This document shows positions 1 to 5,985 of a stretch of DNA of 7,856 nt, in pieces. Within the stretch, counting starts at the first letter, position 1, and each line of letters begins with the position of its first letter. The DNA is from Clostridia bacterium (lineage in GTDB: Bacteria; Bacillota; Clostridia; Saccharofermentanales; UBA5734). The position numbers and the translations under genes are program-made. The DNA lies in assembly GCA_018056585.1 (NCBI GenBank), contig JAGPFK010000053.1, forward strand, positions 1 through 7,856, written 5' to 3'. The notes under the pieces were generated by a model. The model ran no database searches and was not told the DNA's origin. It worked only from the letters and a program-made list of their open reading frames with translations.

Positions 1-1169
1 AAGCCCAGTTGAGCCAAGCTATCCAGAATCCATCTTGATTCAAAACCAATCCCTTCATAAATACCCTTGATCATCTGATAAACCGATGTATCTGAAGAAA
101 TGCCCAGAAACATGGCTCGTTGATCAAAATCAGTGTGTGGCGTGCCGCTTCCGTTAAGATAAGGAAAATACAAGACGGGAGAGGGATCGGTCAGATGTGA
201 TTCCCGATCAAAAAGATTGTATTTCACTTCGCCTTCTGTTGACAAAATTTTACGCATCCATTCGACAGAAGCGCCTGACGCCGGCATATTGGCCATCCAA
301 TAGTAACGGCCATCGGCCATACAGCCTTGGTTCAGGCAAGCCTCAAAAACAGATTGACGCAGAATAGGCTGGTCTATGAATCCGATATATACCTCAGATG
401 TACCCATGGAATTCAAAAGATAATCGTTTTCAGGGGCGCCGACAGCTATGGCGGCACTTAAATGATCATGTCCTGCCGAAACAATTTTTACATGTGGATC
501 AAAACCAAAAGACGAGATTAATTCAGGCCTGATTGTACCAACAACCGAACCCATACCGACAACGTCCGGTAGCTTGTCCGCCAGTTCAGCCGCTTTTATC
601 AATTCATCATCCCATGCGCGGGTTGAAATATTGAAAAGACCGGTTCGGCAAGCTTGACTTTCATCCATAACCATACTGCCGGAGAGTTTATAAATGATCC
701 AGTCTGCTACGGAAAGCCAAGCTTTCATCTTGTTAAATGCCTCGGGGTATTCATCACGGAAAGCCATAATTTTAAACAAAGAACATTTTGGATGATAAAC
801 CAAGCCAGTTTTTTTATACAAGGAAAAGGCGCCGAATTTCGCCACAAACAGATCCACATAATGAGCGCCTCGCATGTCCTGCCAGGGAATAATTGGATAA
901 ATGGGCTTCCCTTCAGCATCAACCGGCAATCCTGCCTCGGCCATACTGGTTACGCCAATTCCCTTTAGTTTTGAAACATCAATGTCATATAAAGCAATCC
1001 GCATATTTTCAAGAACAGCTCGCCAGAGTTGTTCAGGATCATAAGACGGGCTAAAATCCCCGTTTTGCAGCTTGTTATCATCGATTGTCACATGCAGAAC
1101 TTCATTGCGATCGTTGATCAAACAAGTTTTAATGTGCGTTGTGCCAATGTCAAGACCTAAATAATACAT
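1..1169 (-). CDS. FGGY-family carbohydrate kinase, C-terminus cut off by the window edge
   Basis: An open frame of 389 codons starts at 1169 and leaves the window without a stop; the family is usually about 480-520 residues, so roughly the last quarter is missing. The start has a good ribosome binding site (GGAGG, 6-7 nt upstream). The N-terminal phosphate-binding loop reads YYLGLDIGTTHIK (residues 2-14). A substrate-site segment SMAEAG (75-80) and PWQDMR (95-100) follow, then the likely catalytic Asp in AGHDH (D235), NSMGTSE (254-259) and PYLNGSGTPH (336-345), the position of the PYLxGERTPH motif of xylulokinase-like enzymes. Family role: cytoplasmic ATP-dependent phosphorylation of a sugar or polyol. 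MAEAG instead of the MHG of xylulokinases argues against a standard XylB and recalls fuculokinase-like FGGY proteins, but the substrate is not readable. It lies downstream of the binding-protein gene, separated by a terminator, and no convincing promoter of its own was found. Confidence 0.93.
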   Translation of the reverse strand, partial: MYYLGLDIGTTHIKTCLINDRNEVLHVTIDDNKLQNGDFSPSYDPEQLWRAVLENMRIALYDIDVSKLKGIGVTSMAEAGLPVDAEGKPIYPIIPWQDMRGAHYVDLFVAKFGAFSLYKKTGLVYHPKCSLFKIMAFRDEYPEAFNKMKAWLSVADWIIYKLSGSMVMDESQACRTGLFNISTRAWDDELIKAAELADKLPDVVGMGSVVGTIRPELISSFGFDPHVKIVSAGHDHLSAAIAVGAPENDYLLNSMGTSEVYIGFIDQPILRQSVFEACLNQGCMADGRYYWMANMPASGASVEWMRKILSTEGEVKYNLFDRESHLTDPSPVLYFPYLNGSGTPHTDFDQRAMFLGISSDTSVYQMIKGIYEGIGFESRWILDSLAQLG

Positions 1170-1339
1170 CGATCTGCCTCCAGAATTGTGGCTCCTGATT
1201 CGTTTTTTCAGTTCCGCGTATCAGATCACACTTTTGTCTGGTCTTCCTTTAAAAAACAGGGCCGGCAGTAGCCAGCCCTGTTTTTTAAATTCGTCAGTTA
1301 CCCGGCCTGGTTGAGCTGGCTGACTGTTCATGACCTTTC
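1170..1339. other. Intergenic region between binding-protein and kinase genes
   Basis: This 170-bp region holds the terminator at 1248-1289 and the kinase ribosome binding site (GGAGGC on the minus strand, 1176-1181). In the 66 bp between them I find no good -35/-10 pair on the minus strand and no copy of the 12-bp operator seen elsewhere. Kinase expression therefore seems to depend on readthrough or on a weak promoter that I cannot recognise. Confidence 0.6.
1248..1289 (-). terminator. Strong intrinsic terminator after the binding-protein gene
   Basis: The arms at 1248-1262 and 1275-1289 are perfectly complementary over 15 bp (core ACAGGGC/GCCCTGT flanked by A6/T6). The inner GGC/GCC and a 4-nt loop (1267-1270) continue the stem. 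The one inner position that is C-A on the plus strand becomes a U-G wobble in minus-strand RNA, so the hairpin is fully paired only in the minus-strand transcript, that of the binding protein. The six-T run then serves as the U-tract. The A/T symmetry means it could act in both directions, but the only nearby transcript entering it is from the minus strand. Confidence 0.9.
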
Positions 1340-2776
1340 TTAACCCCAAATGGCTTTTTCATCTTCGATCATTTTCTCGATTGCGGCCTGTGCCTCATCA
1401 AGCACTTTTTTTGTGTCCGTTTCTGTGAAGTCACGAACGATCTTGTTGACAGCTTCATCGACGACACTGCCCGCGTTTGGAGCAAAGGGATGGCGGCGTG
1501 TTGATTGCGTAAAAGGCATGATTTCCAGGACAGCCGCCCAGGCGGGATCCTTATTTAATTCAGGATTTTCGTTGGCGACGATATTGCACATCACGTCTTT
1601 TTGCTCGATTGCCCAAATGGTTGATGCCTCATTGCCGCAAAAATATTCGGCGAATCGTGTTGATTCCCTTGGGTGGCTGGCGCCATACGGAACATTGACA
1701 ACAAATCCACCGCCCCAGGCAGCAAACTGTCCGTTTGGAGCGGACGGACCTGCCGGCATCGGCACAGCATAATATTCAAAAGGTTCATTTCCTTCTGTCT
1801 TGCCATATTTGTCAATTGTCGCGATATAGTTGCAGACGTTGCCAAAAATCGCAACCTTGCCTGAAAGGAAATGATCGCTGGCGCCAACACCTGAAGTCAA
1901 CAGTGACTGAATCTCATTTTGCCCATAGTGATCAGCCCACTTTTTCATGTAATCAAGAACTTCTATATTCTGGGGACAATTTACAATAGGCTTATCGGGA
2001 TTGATGGGGTCATCAAAGATGCCGCCCCCATTGTTTACGATCATGGTTCCAAAGCCAAAATTACCAATATTCGGCACAAACGTCAGCACCTCATATGTTC
2101 CGTCCGGATTCTTCTTATCCAGCTTTTCACTTAAAGCATAAAGATCATCCCAGGTTTTGACTTGTGCTTTGAAATCTTCGGCTGTTGGCATGCCAATTTC
2201 TCCGAGCATCTTCGCGTTGACAAACAGAAGACGCGTATCCGTATTGAAAGGCAGCGCGTAAATTCTGTCATTCCATACGACAGCATCAAAATACTTTTCA
2301 TAGAACAATTCGCGCGTGCCTTCCTGCAGATAGTCTGTTATATCCGTTGATTGTTTACGCATCGCCTTAATTCCGACATCTTCGATTGCTGTGACAGCCG
2401 CATTAGGCGGATTCCCGGCTGTAACGGATGCGATCAATTTGGTTTCGAGGTCGCCGAAAGGAACATAAACATATTCGGCTACAATCCCTTGATCAGCATA
2501 CAACTTATTGAATCCTTCAATCATTTTTGTAACGGTGGGTCTGCGCTGTTCGGAACCCCAATGAGCCCATACGCGCAGATTTGCAGGTTCCAGATTGTCT
2601 CCGCTTTCAGTTGTTGAAGGCGTTTCCCCGGTTGTTGTTTCTCCTGATTGTTTCGTTGTTGAGGCAGTCGTCACCGTGCTCTGCTTCGTTGTTCCTTCCT
2701 GGTTACAGGCCGTTACGACTGAGAGCAATAAGGTGATCATCAGAACGAGTGACAGAATGGTTTTTTTCCTTTTCAT
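1340..2776 (-). CDS. Extracellular sugar-binding lipoprotein of a CUT1-type ABC importer
   Basis: A 478-residue protein of normal length for SBP_bac_1 family members. The N-terminus has a basic start (MKRKK), a hydrophobic core and the lipobox VTAC with Cys24 as the lipidated residue. A Ser/Thr/Gly-rich linker (about 27-60) would tether the protein to the membrane. The mature part begins NLRVWAHWGSEQ (61-72). Family landmarks are GDLETKLIASVTAGNPPN (108-125), YALPFNTDTRLLFVN (173-187), FLSGKVAIFGN (303-313) and AAWGGGFVVN (352-361). Its role is to capture a carbohydrate outside the cell and deliver it to the two permeases encoded at 4082-5886. The start at 2776 has the ribosome binding site GAGGAGGT 4 nt upstream. 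The mature part contains four additional cysteines (267, 315, 380, 397), which is somewhat many for an exported lipoprotein. Transcription starts in the divergent control region and ends at the terminator downstream. Ligand unknown. Confidence 0.95.
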   Translation of the reverse strand: MKRKKTILSLVLMITLLLSVVTACNQEGTTKQSTVTTASTTKQSGETTTGETPSTTESGDNLEPANLRVWAHWGSEQRRPTVTKMIEGFNKLYADQGIVAEYVYVPFGDLETKLIASVTAGNPPNAAVTAIEDVGIKAMRKQSTDITDYLQEGTRELFYEKYFDAVVWNDRIYALPFNTDTRLLFVNAKMLGEIGMPTAEDFKAQVKTWDDLYALSEKLDKKNPDGTYEVLTFVPNIGNFGFGTMIVNNGGGIFDDPINPDKPIVNCPQNIEVLDYMKKWADHYGQNEIQSLLTSGVGASDHFLSGKVAIFGNVCNYIATIDKYGKTEGNEPFEYYAVPMPAGPSAPNGQFAAWGGGFVVNVPYGASHPRESTRFAEYFCGNEASTIWAIEQKDVMCNIVANENPELNKDPAWAAVLEIMPFTQSTRRHPFAPNAGSVVDEAVNKIVRDFTETDTKKVLDEAQAAIEKMIEDEKAIWG

Positions 2777-2791
2777 AGCAACCTCCTCTTT

Positions 2792-2803
2792 TTTAACGTT
2801 TCA
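2792..2803. promoter_or_regulatory. LacI-type operator copy in the binding-protein leader
   Basis: TTTAACGTTTCA matches TGTAACGTTTCA (the copy at 5966-5977) at 11 of 12 positions. It lies in the 5' leader of the binding-protein gene, with its near edge only 3 nt from the ribosome binding site. It could serve as a roadblock or as an auxiliary looping site. It is the least symmetric of the copies in this control region. Confidence 0.5.
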
Positions 2804-2912
2804 TATGTAGGGTGCCTATCCTTCCTCAAATGCAATCCGCCATGAAAACTCCAGGCACTATATCGTCATTCGAGGCCGATCAACAATCGAAGGGAAAGAA
2901 GACCTTTTAAAA

Positions 2913-2924
2913 TGAAACGTTACA
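2913..2924. promoter_or_regulatory. LacI-type operator just downstream of the binding-protein promoter
   Basis: TGAAACGTTACA is the exact reverse complement of the 12-mer at 5966-5977 in front of the permease genes. The near-palindrome is centred on CG, as expected for LacI-family sites. It starts 14 nt beyond the -10 box of the binding-protein promoter, roughly +8 to +19 from the inferred start of transcription, where a bound repressor would block initiation or early elongation. Confidence 0.75.
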
Positions 2925-2938
2925 AAGTCTATATTTTT

Positions 2939-2967
2939 ATAATAATCTATTCCATAGATACTGTCAA
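2939..2967 (-). promoter_or_regulatory. Sigma-A-type promoter of the binding-protein gene
   Basis: On the minus strand a consensus -35 TTGACA (2967-2962) is followed after exactly 17 nt by -10 TATTAT (2944-2939), one mismatch from TATAAT. The start of transcription would be near 2932, which gives a leader of about 155 nt before the ATG at 2776. An operator copy lies just downstream. Confidence 0.8.
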
Positions 2968-2983
2968 TAGTTTTTTATTGCAA

Positions 2984-2995
2984 TGAAACGATTCA
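2984..2995. promoter_or_regulatory. LacI-type operator between the divergent promoters
   Basis: TGAAACGATTCA is a palindrome at 5 of 6 paired positions (TGAA/TTCA arms around a central CG). Read on the other strand it is TGAATCGTTTCA, sharing CGTTTCA with the other copies. It lies 17 bp upstream of the -35 box of the binding-protein promoter and just upstream of the repressor promoter region, so it may control both genes. Its centre is 71 bp from the operator at 2913-2924, compatible with looping or cooperative binding. Confidence 0.65.
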
Positions 2996-3002
2996 ATTGC
3001 CA

Positions 3003-3031
3003 TTTATCTTTATCTCTATTCGGGATATACT
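3003..3031 (+). promoter_or_regulatory. Probable promoter of the repressor gene
   Basis: The -10 box TATACT (3026-3031) is clear, at one mismatch from TATAAT. At 17-nt spacing the -35 position holds only TTTATC (3003-3008), a poor match. The inferred start of transcription (about 3038) lies after the ATG at 3036, which supports translation from 3063. A weak -35 fits the low expression usual for a local repressor. Confidence 0.5.
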
Positions 3032-3050
3032 ATAGATGAAATCAAGACAG

Positions 3051-3056
3051 AGGAGG
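3051..3056 (+). promoter_or_regulatory. Ribosome binding site that fixes the repressor start
   Basis: A perfect AGGAGG lies 6 nt before the ATG at 3063. The in-frame ATG at 3036 has no such site and would place the ribosome binding site inside the coding sequence. The protein from 3063 begins MRNITMNDVAKKAG, the normal N-terminus for this family. Confidence 0.9.
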
Positions 3057-3062
3057 TTTTCA

Positions 3063-4079
3063 ATGAGAAATATAACAATGAATGATGTGGCAAAAAAAGC
3101 AGGTGTATCACTGGGTACCGTATCTAATGTGATTAACGATAAGCCTGGCGTCAAGGAAATAAACAGGCAAAAAGTCCTCAAAGCGATGGAAGATTTGGAT
3201 TATATTCCAAACAAAGCGGCCCAATCATTTAAAACCAGGCGGTCTAATACCTTTGGGCTTATTATCCCGACGATTACCAATCCATATTATCCGGCGATTG
3301 CCCAGGGCGTGGCCGAAACTTCCGTGCGTTTCGGTTATCAGACGATTCTCAGTCATTCTGAACGAAAATACGAGGCAGACCTTCGAAATCTTGAAACACT
3401 TATTGGCAACCGTCCCGCAGGCATTATTTTGGTTAAACCGCTTTTATCAGAAGATGAAATATCCCGCTATGCACAACATGCACCGATTGTCCTGATTGAC
3501 CGAAAGGCAGATTTTACCGGAAATTATGATGTAATCATGACGAATAACTATCAGGGATCAGTGGATGCAGTAAATCATCTGTATGAGCTGGGACATAGAA
3601 AAATTGCTTATATCGCGGGTGACATGACTTTTTTGAGTTCCGTTTTACGAATCGATGGATTTTTGCAAGCGATGAGCAATCATCGTCTGCGGGCGATAGC
3701 TGAAATTCCTGACGGGTCGTTCAGTTGGGAATATGGCCGCCAGAGAGCGATTGAACTGCTTCAGTCCTCCGACCGGCCGACGGCGATTGTCTGCGCGAAT
3801 GACCTCATTGCCTTGGGTGTATATAAAGCGGCACGCAGCTTGAATATCCGGATCCCTGAAGAATTGTCGGTTGTTGGCTGTGATGATATTGATCTTTGCC
3901 AGCTCGTTTATCCTGAGTTGACAACGGTTTATCAGCCCAAGTATGAGCAGGGTGAATTGGCTGTCCGCATTCTGGTTGAACAATTAGAACGTGAGCAATC
4001 AAGAATCAGGCAAGGAAATACTTATTTATTACCAACTCGGCTGATTGTCCGTGCATCCACGGCTCGTGCGCAAAACTGA
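3063..4079 (+). CDS. LacI/GalR-family transcriptional repressor
   Basis: A 338-residue protein of typical family length. The helix-turn-helix covers about residues 5-25 (TMNDVAKKAGVSLGTVSNVIN). The hinge follows at YIPNKAAQSFKTRRSNT (47-63), then a periplasmic-binding-protein-like effector domain with GLIIPTITNPYYP (65-77), IVLIDRK (142-148), NHLYELGHRKIAYIAG (171-186), AIVCANDLIALGVYKAAR (241-258) and the closing VVGCDDID/PELTTVYQP region (270-292). The hinge Leu that inserts into the operator centre in LacI, PurR and CcpA is Phe56 here, and the preceding conserved Arg is Gln54. Family role: dimeric cytoplasmic DNA-binding protein released by a sugar or sugar phosphate. The 12-bp sites at 2913, 2984 and 5966 are its likely targets, including its own promoter region. 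The gene separates the binding protein from the permeases and converges on the latter with only 2 bp between stop codons. Confidence 0.95.
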   Translation: MRNITMNDVAKKAGVSLGTVSNVINDKPGVKEINRQKVLKAMEDLDYIPNKAAQSFKTRRSNTFGLIIPTITNPYYPAIAQGVAETSVRFGYQTILSHSERKYEADLRNLETLIGNRPAGIILVKPLLSEDEISRYAQHAPIVLIDRKADFTGNYDVIMTNNYQGSVDAVNHLYELGHRKIAYIAGDMTFLSSVLRIDGFLQAMSNHRLRAIAEIPDGSFSWEYGRQRAIELLQSSDRPTAIVCANDLIALGVYKAARSLNIRIPEELSVVGCDDIDLCQLVYPELTTVYQPKYEQGELAVRILVEQLEREQSRIRQGNTYLLPTRLIVRASTARAQN

Positions 4080-4081
4080 AC

Positions 4082-4966
4082 TTATCCTTTGATGCCGCCG
4101 ATTGAAACGCCCTGGATAATATATTTTTGCATAAAAAAGAATAAGATGATAACCGGCAGCAGAACAATAATCGAAGCGGCCATAAATTTCTGCCATTCCA
4201 TTCCGGCTGTTCCTTTGAATGTTTGAAGCCCAATCTGTAAGGTGTACATCTTTTCATCGTTCAGATAAAGCAAGGCGCCCATAAAGTCGTTCCATTTTGC
4301 ATTAAATTCAAACACGGCAATGGCGGTCATGATGGGTTTGCATTGCGGCAGGACGATCCGGCTGAAAATCTGAAATTCATTTGCGCCTTCAATGCGGGCG
4401 GCTTCAGAATAAGCCATGGGGATACCGAGCATAAATTGACGGGTTAAAAAAAGGTAGTAGGCACTTGCCGTAAACGTCGGAACGATCAATGGCAGGAAAG
4501 TGCCGACCCACCTGAGTTTTGAAAATAGAATGTAAGACGGAATCATGGTGACCGTTCCGGGAATCATCATGGTTGCCAGTACCGCAAGGAAAATCACATT
4601 TTTACCCTTGAAGTTAATTTTTGCAAAACCATAAGCCACGATTGAGTTGGACAGCAAGGTGCCAAAAACGCCTGTAAATGTGACAAAACAGGTATTGATA
4701 AAATATTGCGTAAAAGGAGCGGATGTCCACGCTTTTCTGAAATTGTCAAAAGCCCAGTCGCGCGGAATAAAGCTTTTGTTAACAAATAATTCAGCATCGG
4801 ACTTTAAAGCGGTTGACAACATCCAGAACAGAGGAATCATATAGGTGATGGCGCCAAGCGAAAGAATGAGCGTTGCGAATATTTTTGTCATGGATTCGCG
4901 CCGCTTTCTGCTTGAAAAATAATGATTGACAACAGAAGTGGAACCAGATAAAAAAGTCCCATTCAT
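4082..4966 (-). CDS. CUT1 ABC importer permease, MalG-type
   Basis: Inner-membrane permease of 294 residues. The start is placed at 4966, where ATGA overlaps the upstream permease stop by 4 bp and a purine-rich ribosome binding site (GAGGGGGG, minus strand 4983-4976) precedes it by 9 nt. An in-frame ATG at 4996 would swallow this site. Hydrophobic segments occur at about 28-50, 96-118, 122-147, 155-177, 220-240 and 260-282, consistent with six membrane helices. The ATPase-docking EAA loop reads YSEAARIEGANEFQIF (186-201) followed by RIVLP (203-207), with the invariant Gly at 194. The C-terminus QKYIIQGVSIGGIKG is characteristic of MalG-like subunits. It forms the translocation channel with the product of 4963-5886. 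Substrate cannot be read from it. The gene ends 2 bp from the repressor stop with no terminator in between. Confidence 0.95.
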   Translation of the reverse strand: MNGTFLSGSTSVVNHYFSSRKRRESMTKIFATLILSLGAITYMIPLFWMLSTALKSDAELFVNKSFIPRDWAFDNFRKAWTSAPFTQYFINTCFVTFTGVFGTLLSNSIVAYGFAKINFKGKNVIFLAVLATMMIPGTVTMIPSYILFSKLRWVGTFLPLIVPTFTASAYYLFLTRQFMLGIPMAYSEAARIEGANEFQIFSRIVLPQCKPIMTAIAVFEFNAKWNDFMGALLYLNDEKMYTLQIGLQTFKGTAGMEWQKFMAASIIVLLPVIILFFFMQKYIIQGVSIGGIKG

Positions 4967-5886
4967 TTTTGTGTTCCCCCCTCGTAATAAACCCATCGAT
5001 TAGAGATTTTTAACTGGATGACGGTAAAAAACATAATGATGGCAAAGAGGATCCAGGCCATAGCGGACGCATAGCCCATTTTGAATTCTTTAAAGGCTTT
5101 GTTATACAAATGAAGGTTGTAAAAAAGAAGCGATTTTCCGACGCCGCCATCTCCAGATGTAATAACATAAGCTGTGTCAAAAATCTGAAAAGCACCATTA
5201 ATACCGGTAATGATTACAAATAAGAGGGTGGGAGAGATCATCGGCAGCGTGATGTGCCAGAATCTCTTTATGCCGGTTGCTCCGTCAATTTCGCCCGCTT
5301 CGTAAAGATCCTGAGGGACATTTTGCAGAGCGGCAAGGAATAAAACCATGGTGCCGCCGACATGCCAAAGTCTCATAATGATTAAAGCAGGTTTTGTCGT
5401 TGACGCATTGAAAAACCAGGCAGGTCCTTGAATCCCAAACCAGGCTAAAATGTTGTTTACCAAGCCGCTTCGACCGTCAAAAATCCACATCCAGAGCAAA
5501 GTTACCGCAACACCGGAGAGAACAGAAGGCAAATAGTAAATGGTTCGAAAGACACCCATAAAGCGCGTGCGAATATTCATGAGAAGGGCAATGGCCAAGG
5601 CAAGAACAATCACAAGCGGAACGCTGAATAGAACATAGTAGCCGGTATTGGAAAGAGCCTTGAGAAAATCCGGGTCTGAAGTGAGAATATTAATGTAATT
5701 CTTAAAACCGATCCATTTCTGAATGGATGTTAAATCATAATAAGTGAAGCTGGAATAAAAAGAAAAGGCCATTGGAAACAAGGTAAAAACGAAAAAACCG
5801 ATTAAATAAGGAGAGATAAATAAATAACCTTTTAATGTTTCGGTTTTCTCCATACGTGTCATCTTTTTAGAAGACTTCTGACCCAT
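4963..5886 (-). CDS. CUT1 ABC importer permease, MalF-type
   Basis: Inner-membrane permease of 307 residues and first gene of the two-gene permease operon. A basic cytoplasmic N-terminus (MGQKSSKKMTRMEK) leads into YLFISPYLIGFFVFTLFP (21-38), the family's usual first helix. Further membrane segments lie at about 83-104, 115-136, 166-187, 217-240 and 272-292. The EAA loop is YEAGEIDGATGIKRFW (195-210) followed by HITLP (211-215), the surface that contacts the ATPase. FKMGYASAMAWILF (268-281) is typical of MalF-like members. The start at 5886 has GGGGGAG 5 nt upstream, followed by TTGCTATG, the same spacer as in front of the binding protein. The last bases overlap the next gene as ATGA, indicating translational coupling and equal amounts of both subunits. 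It partners with the binding lipoprotein at 1340-2776. Confidence 0.95.
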   Translation of the reverse strand: MGQKSSKKMTRMEKTETLKGYLFISPYLIGFFVFTLFPMAFSFYSSFTYYDLTSIQKWIGFKNYINILTSDPDFLKALSNTGYYVLFSVPLVIVLALAIALLMNIRTRFMGVFRTIYYLPSVLSGVAVTLLWMWIFDGRSGLVNNILAWFGIQGPAWFFNASTTKPALIIMRLWHVGGTMVLFLAALQNVPQDLYEAGEIDGATGIKRFWHITLPMISPTLLFVIITGINGAFQIFDTAYVITSGDGGVGKSLLFYNLHLYNKAFKEFKMGYASAMAWILFAIIMFFTVIQLKISNRWVYYEGGTQK

Positions 5887-5915
5887 AGCAACTCCCCCAT
5901 CTACGGTTTGGTGTA

Positions 5916-5944
5916 ATTATAGCGGTATAGACGCTTTTTAAAGC
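5916..5944 (-). promoter_or_regulatory. Candidate second, proximal promoter for the permease genes
   Basis: On the minus strand a perfect -10 TATAAT (5921-5916) is preceded at 17 nt by GCTTTA (5944-5939), a weak -35. Transcription would begin near 5909, about 22 nt before the ATG, leaving room for the ribosome binding site. The operator at 5966-5977 would then lie upstream of this promoter rather than overlapping the start. The AT-rich context makes a chance match possible. Confidence 0.35.
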
Positions 5945-5965
5945 AAAAATGGATAGCAAGCAGTA

Positions 5966-5977
5966 TGTAACGTTTCA
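5966..5977. promoter_or_regulatory. LacI-type operator at the permease promoter
   Basis: TGTAACGTTTCA is identical, in reverse complement, to the site at 2913-2924 in front of the binding-protein gene. It begins 8 nt beyond the -10 box, covering about +2 to +13. Using the same 12-mer at equivalent places in two separate promoters is the best evidence that one regulator controls both. Confidence 0.78.
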
Positions 5978-5985
5978 TTATTGAG

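Larger units (their letters stand above)
2777..3062. other. Divergent control region between binding protein and repressor
   Basis: This 286-bp region contains the ribosome binding sites of both flanking genes, the two promoters and three operator copies. The rest is the long binding-protein leader. In that leader the inverted repeat GTGCCT (2812-2817) / AGGCAC (2853-2858) could close a large hairpin, and TTCGA (2869-2873) / TCGAA (2887-2891) a smaller one. No small gene with a credible ribosome binding site was seen. Confidence 0.6.

Noticed and set aside
654..968. Open frame of 104 codons on the plus strand opposite the kinase gene
   Set aside because: It lies wholly antisense to a well-conserved FGGY kinase frame, has no ribosome binding site, and its translation shows no recognisable motif.
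1350..2810. Several plus-strand open frames opposite the binding-protein gene
   Set aside because: All are antisense to a clear SBP frame, lack good ribosome binding sites, and have compositions expected of reverse-strand translation.
2913..2995. CcpA catabolite-repression (cre) sites
   Set aside because: The sites have TGNAACGTTNCA or similar spacing, lacking the extra base on each side of the central CG that cre sites (TGNAANCGNTTNCA) require. Binding by CcpA is not excluded but is not supported.
3036..3062. Upstream ATG that would add nine residues to the repressor
   Set aside because: The perfect AGGAGG at 3051-3056 serves the ATG at 3063, the likely -10 box places transcription start beyond 3036, and the extra residues do not belong to the LacI-family N-terminus.
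3645..4002. Minus-strand open frames opposite the repressor gene
   Set aside because: They are shadows of the LacI-family coding frame, with no ribosome binding sites and no recognisable domains.
4967..4996. Upstream ATG that would add ten residues to the MalG-type permease
   Set aside because: The GAGGGGGG ribosome binding site lies between this ATG and the one at 4966, and the latter forms the classic ATGA overlap with the preceding gene.
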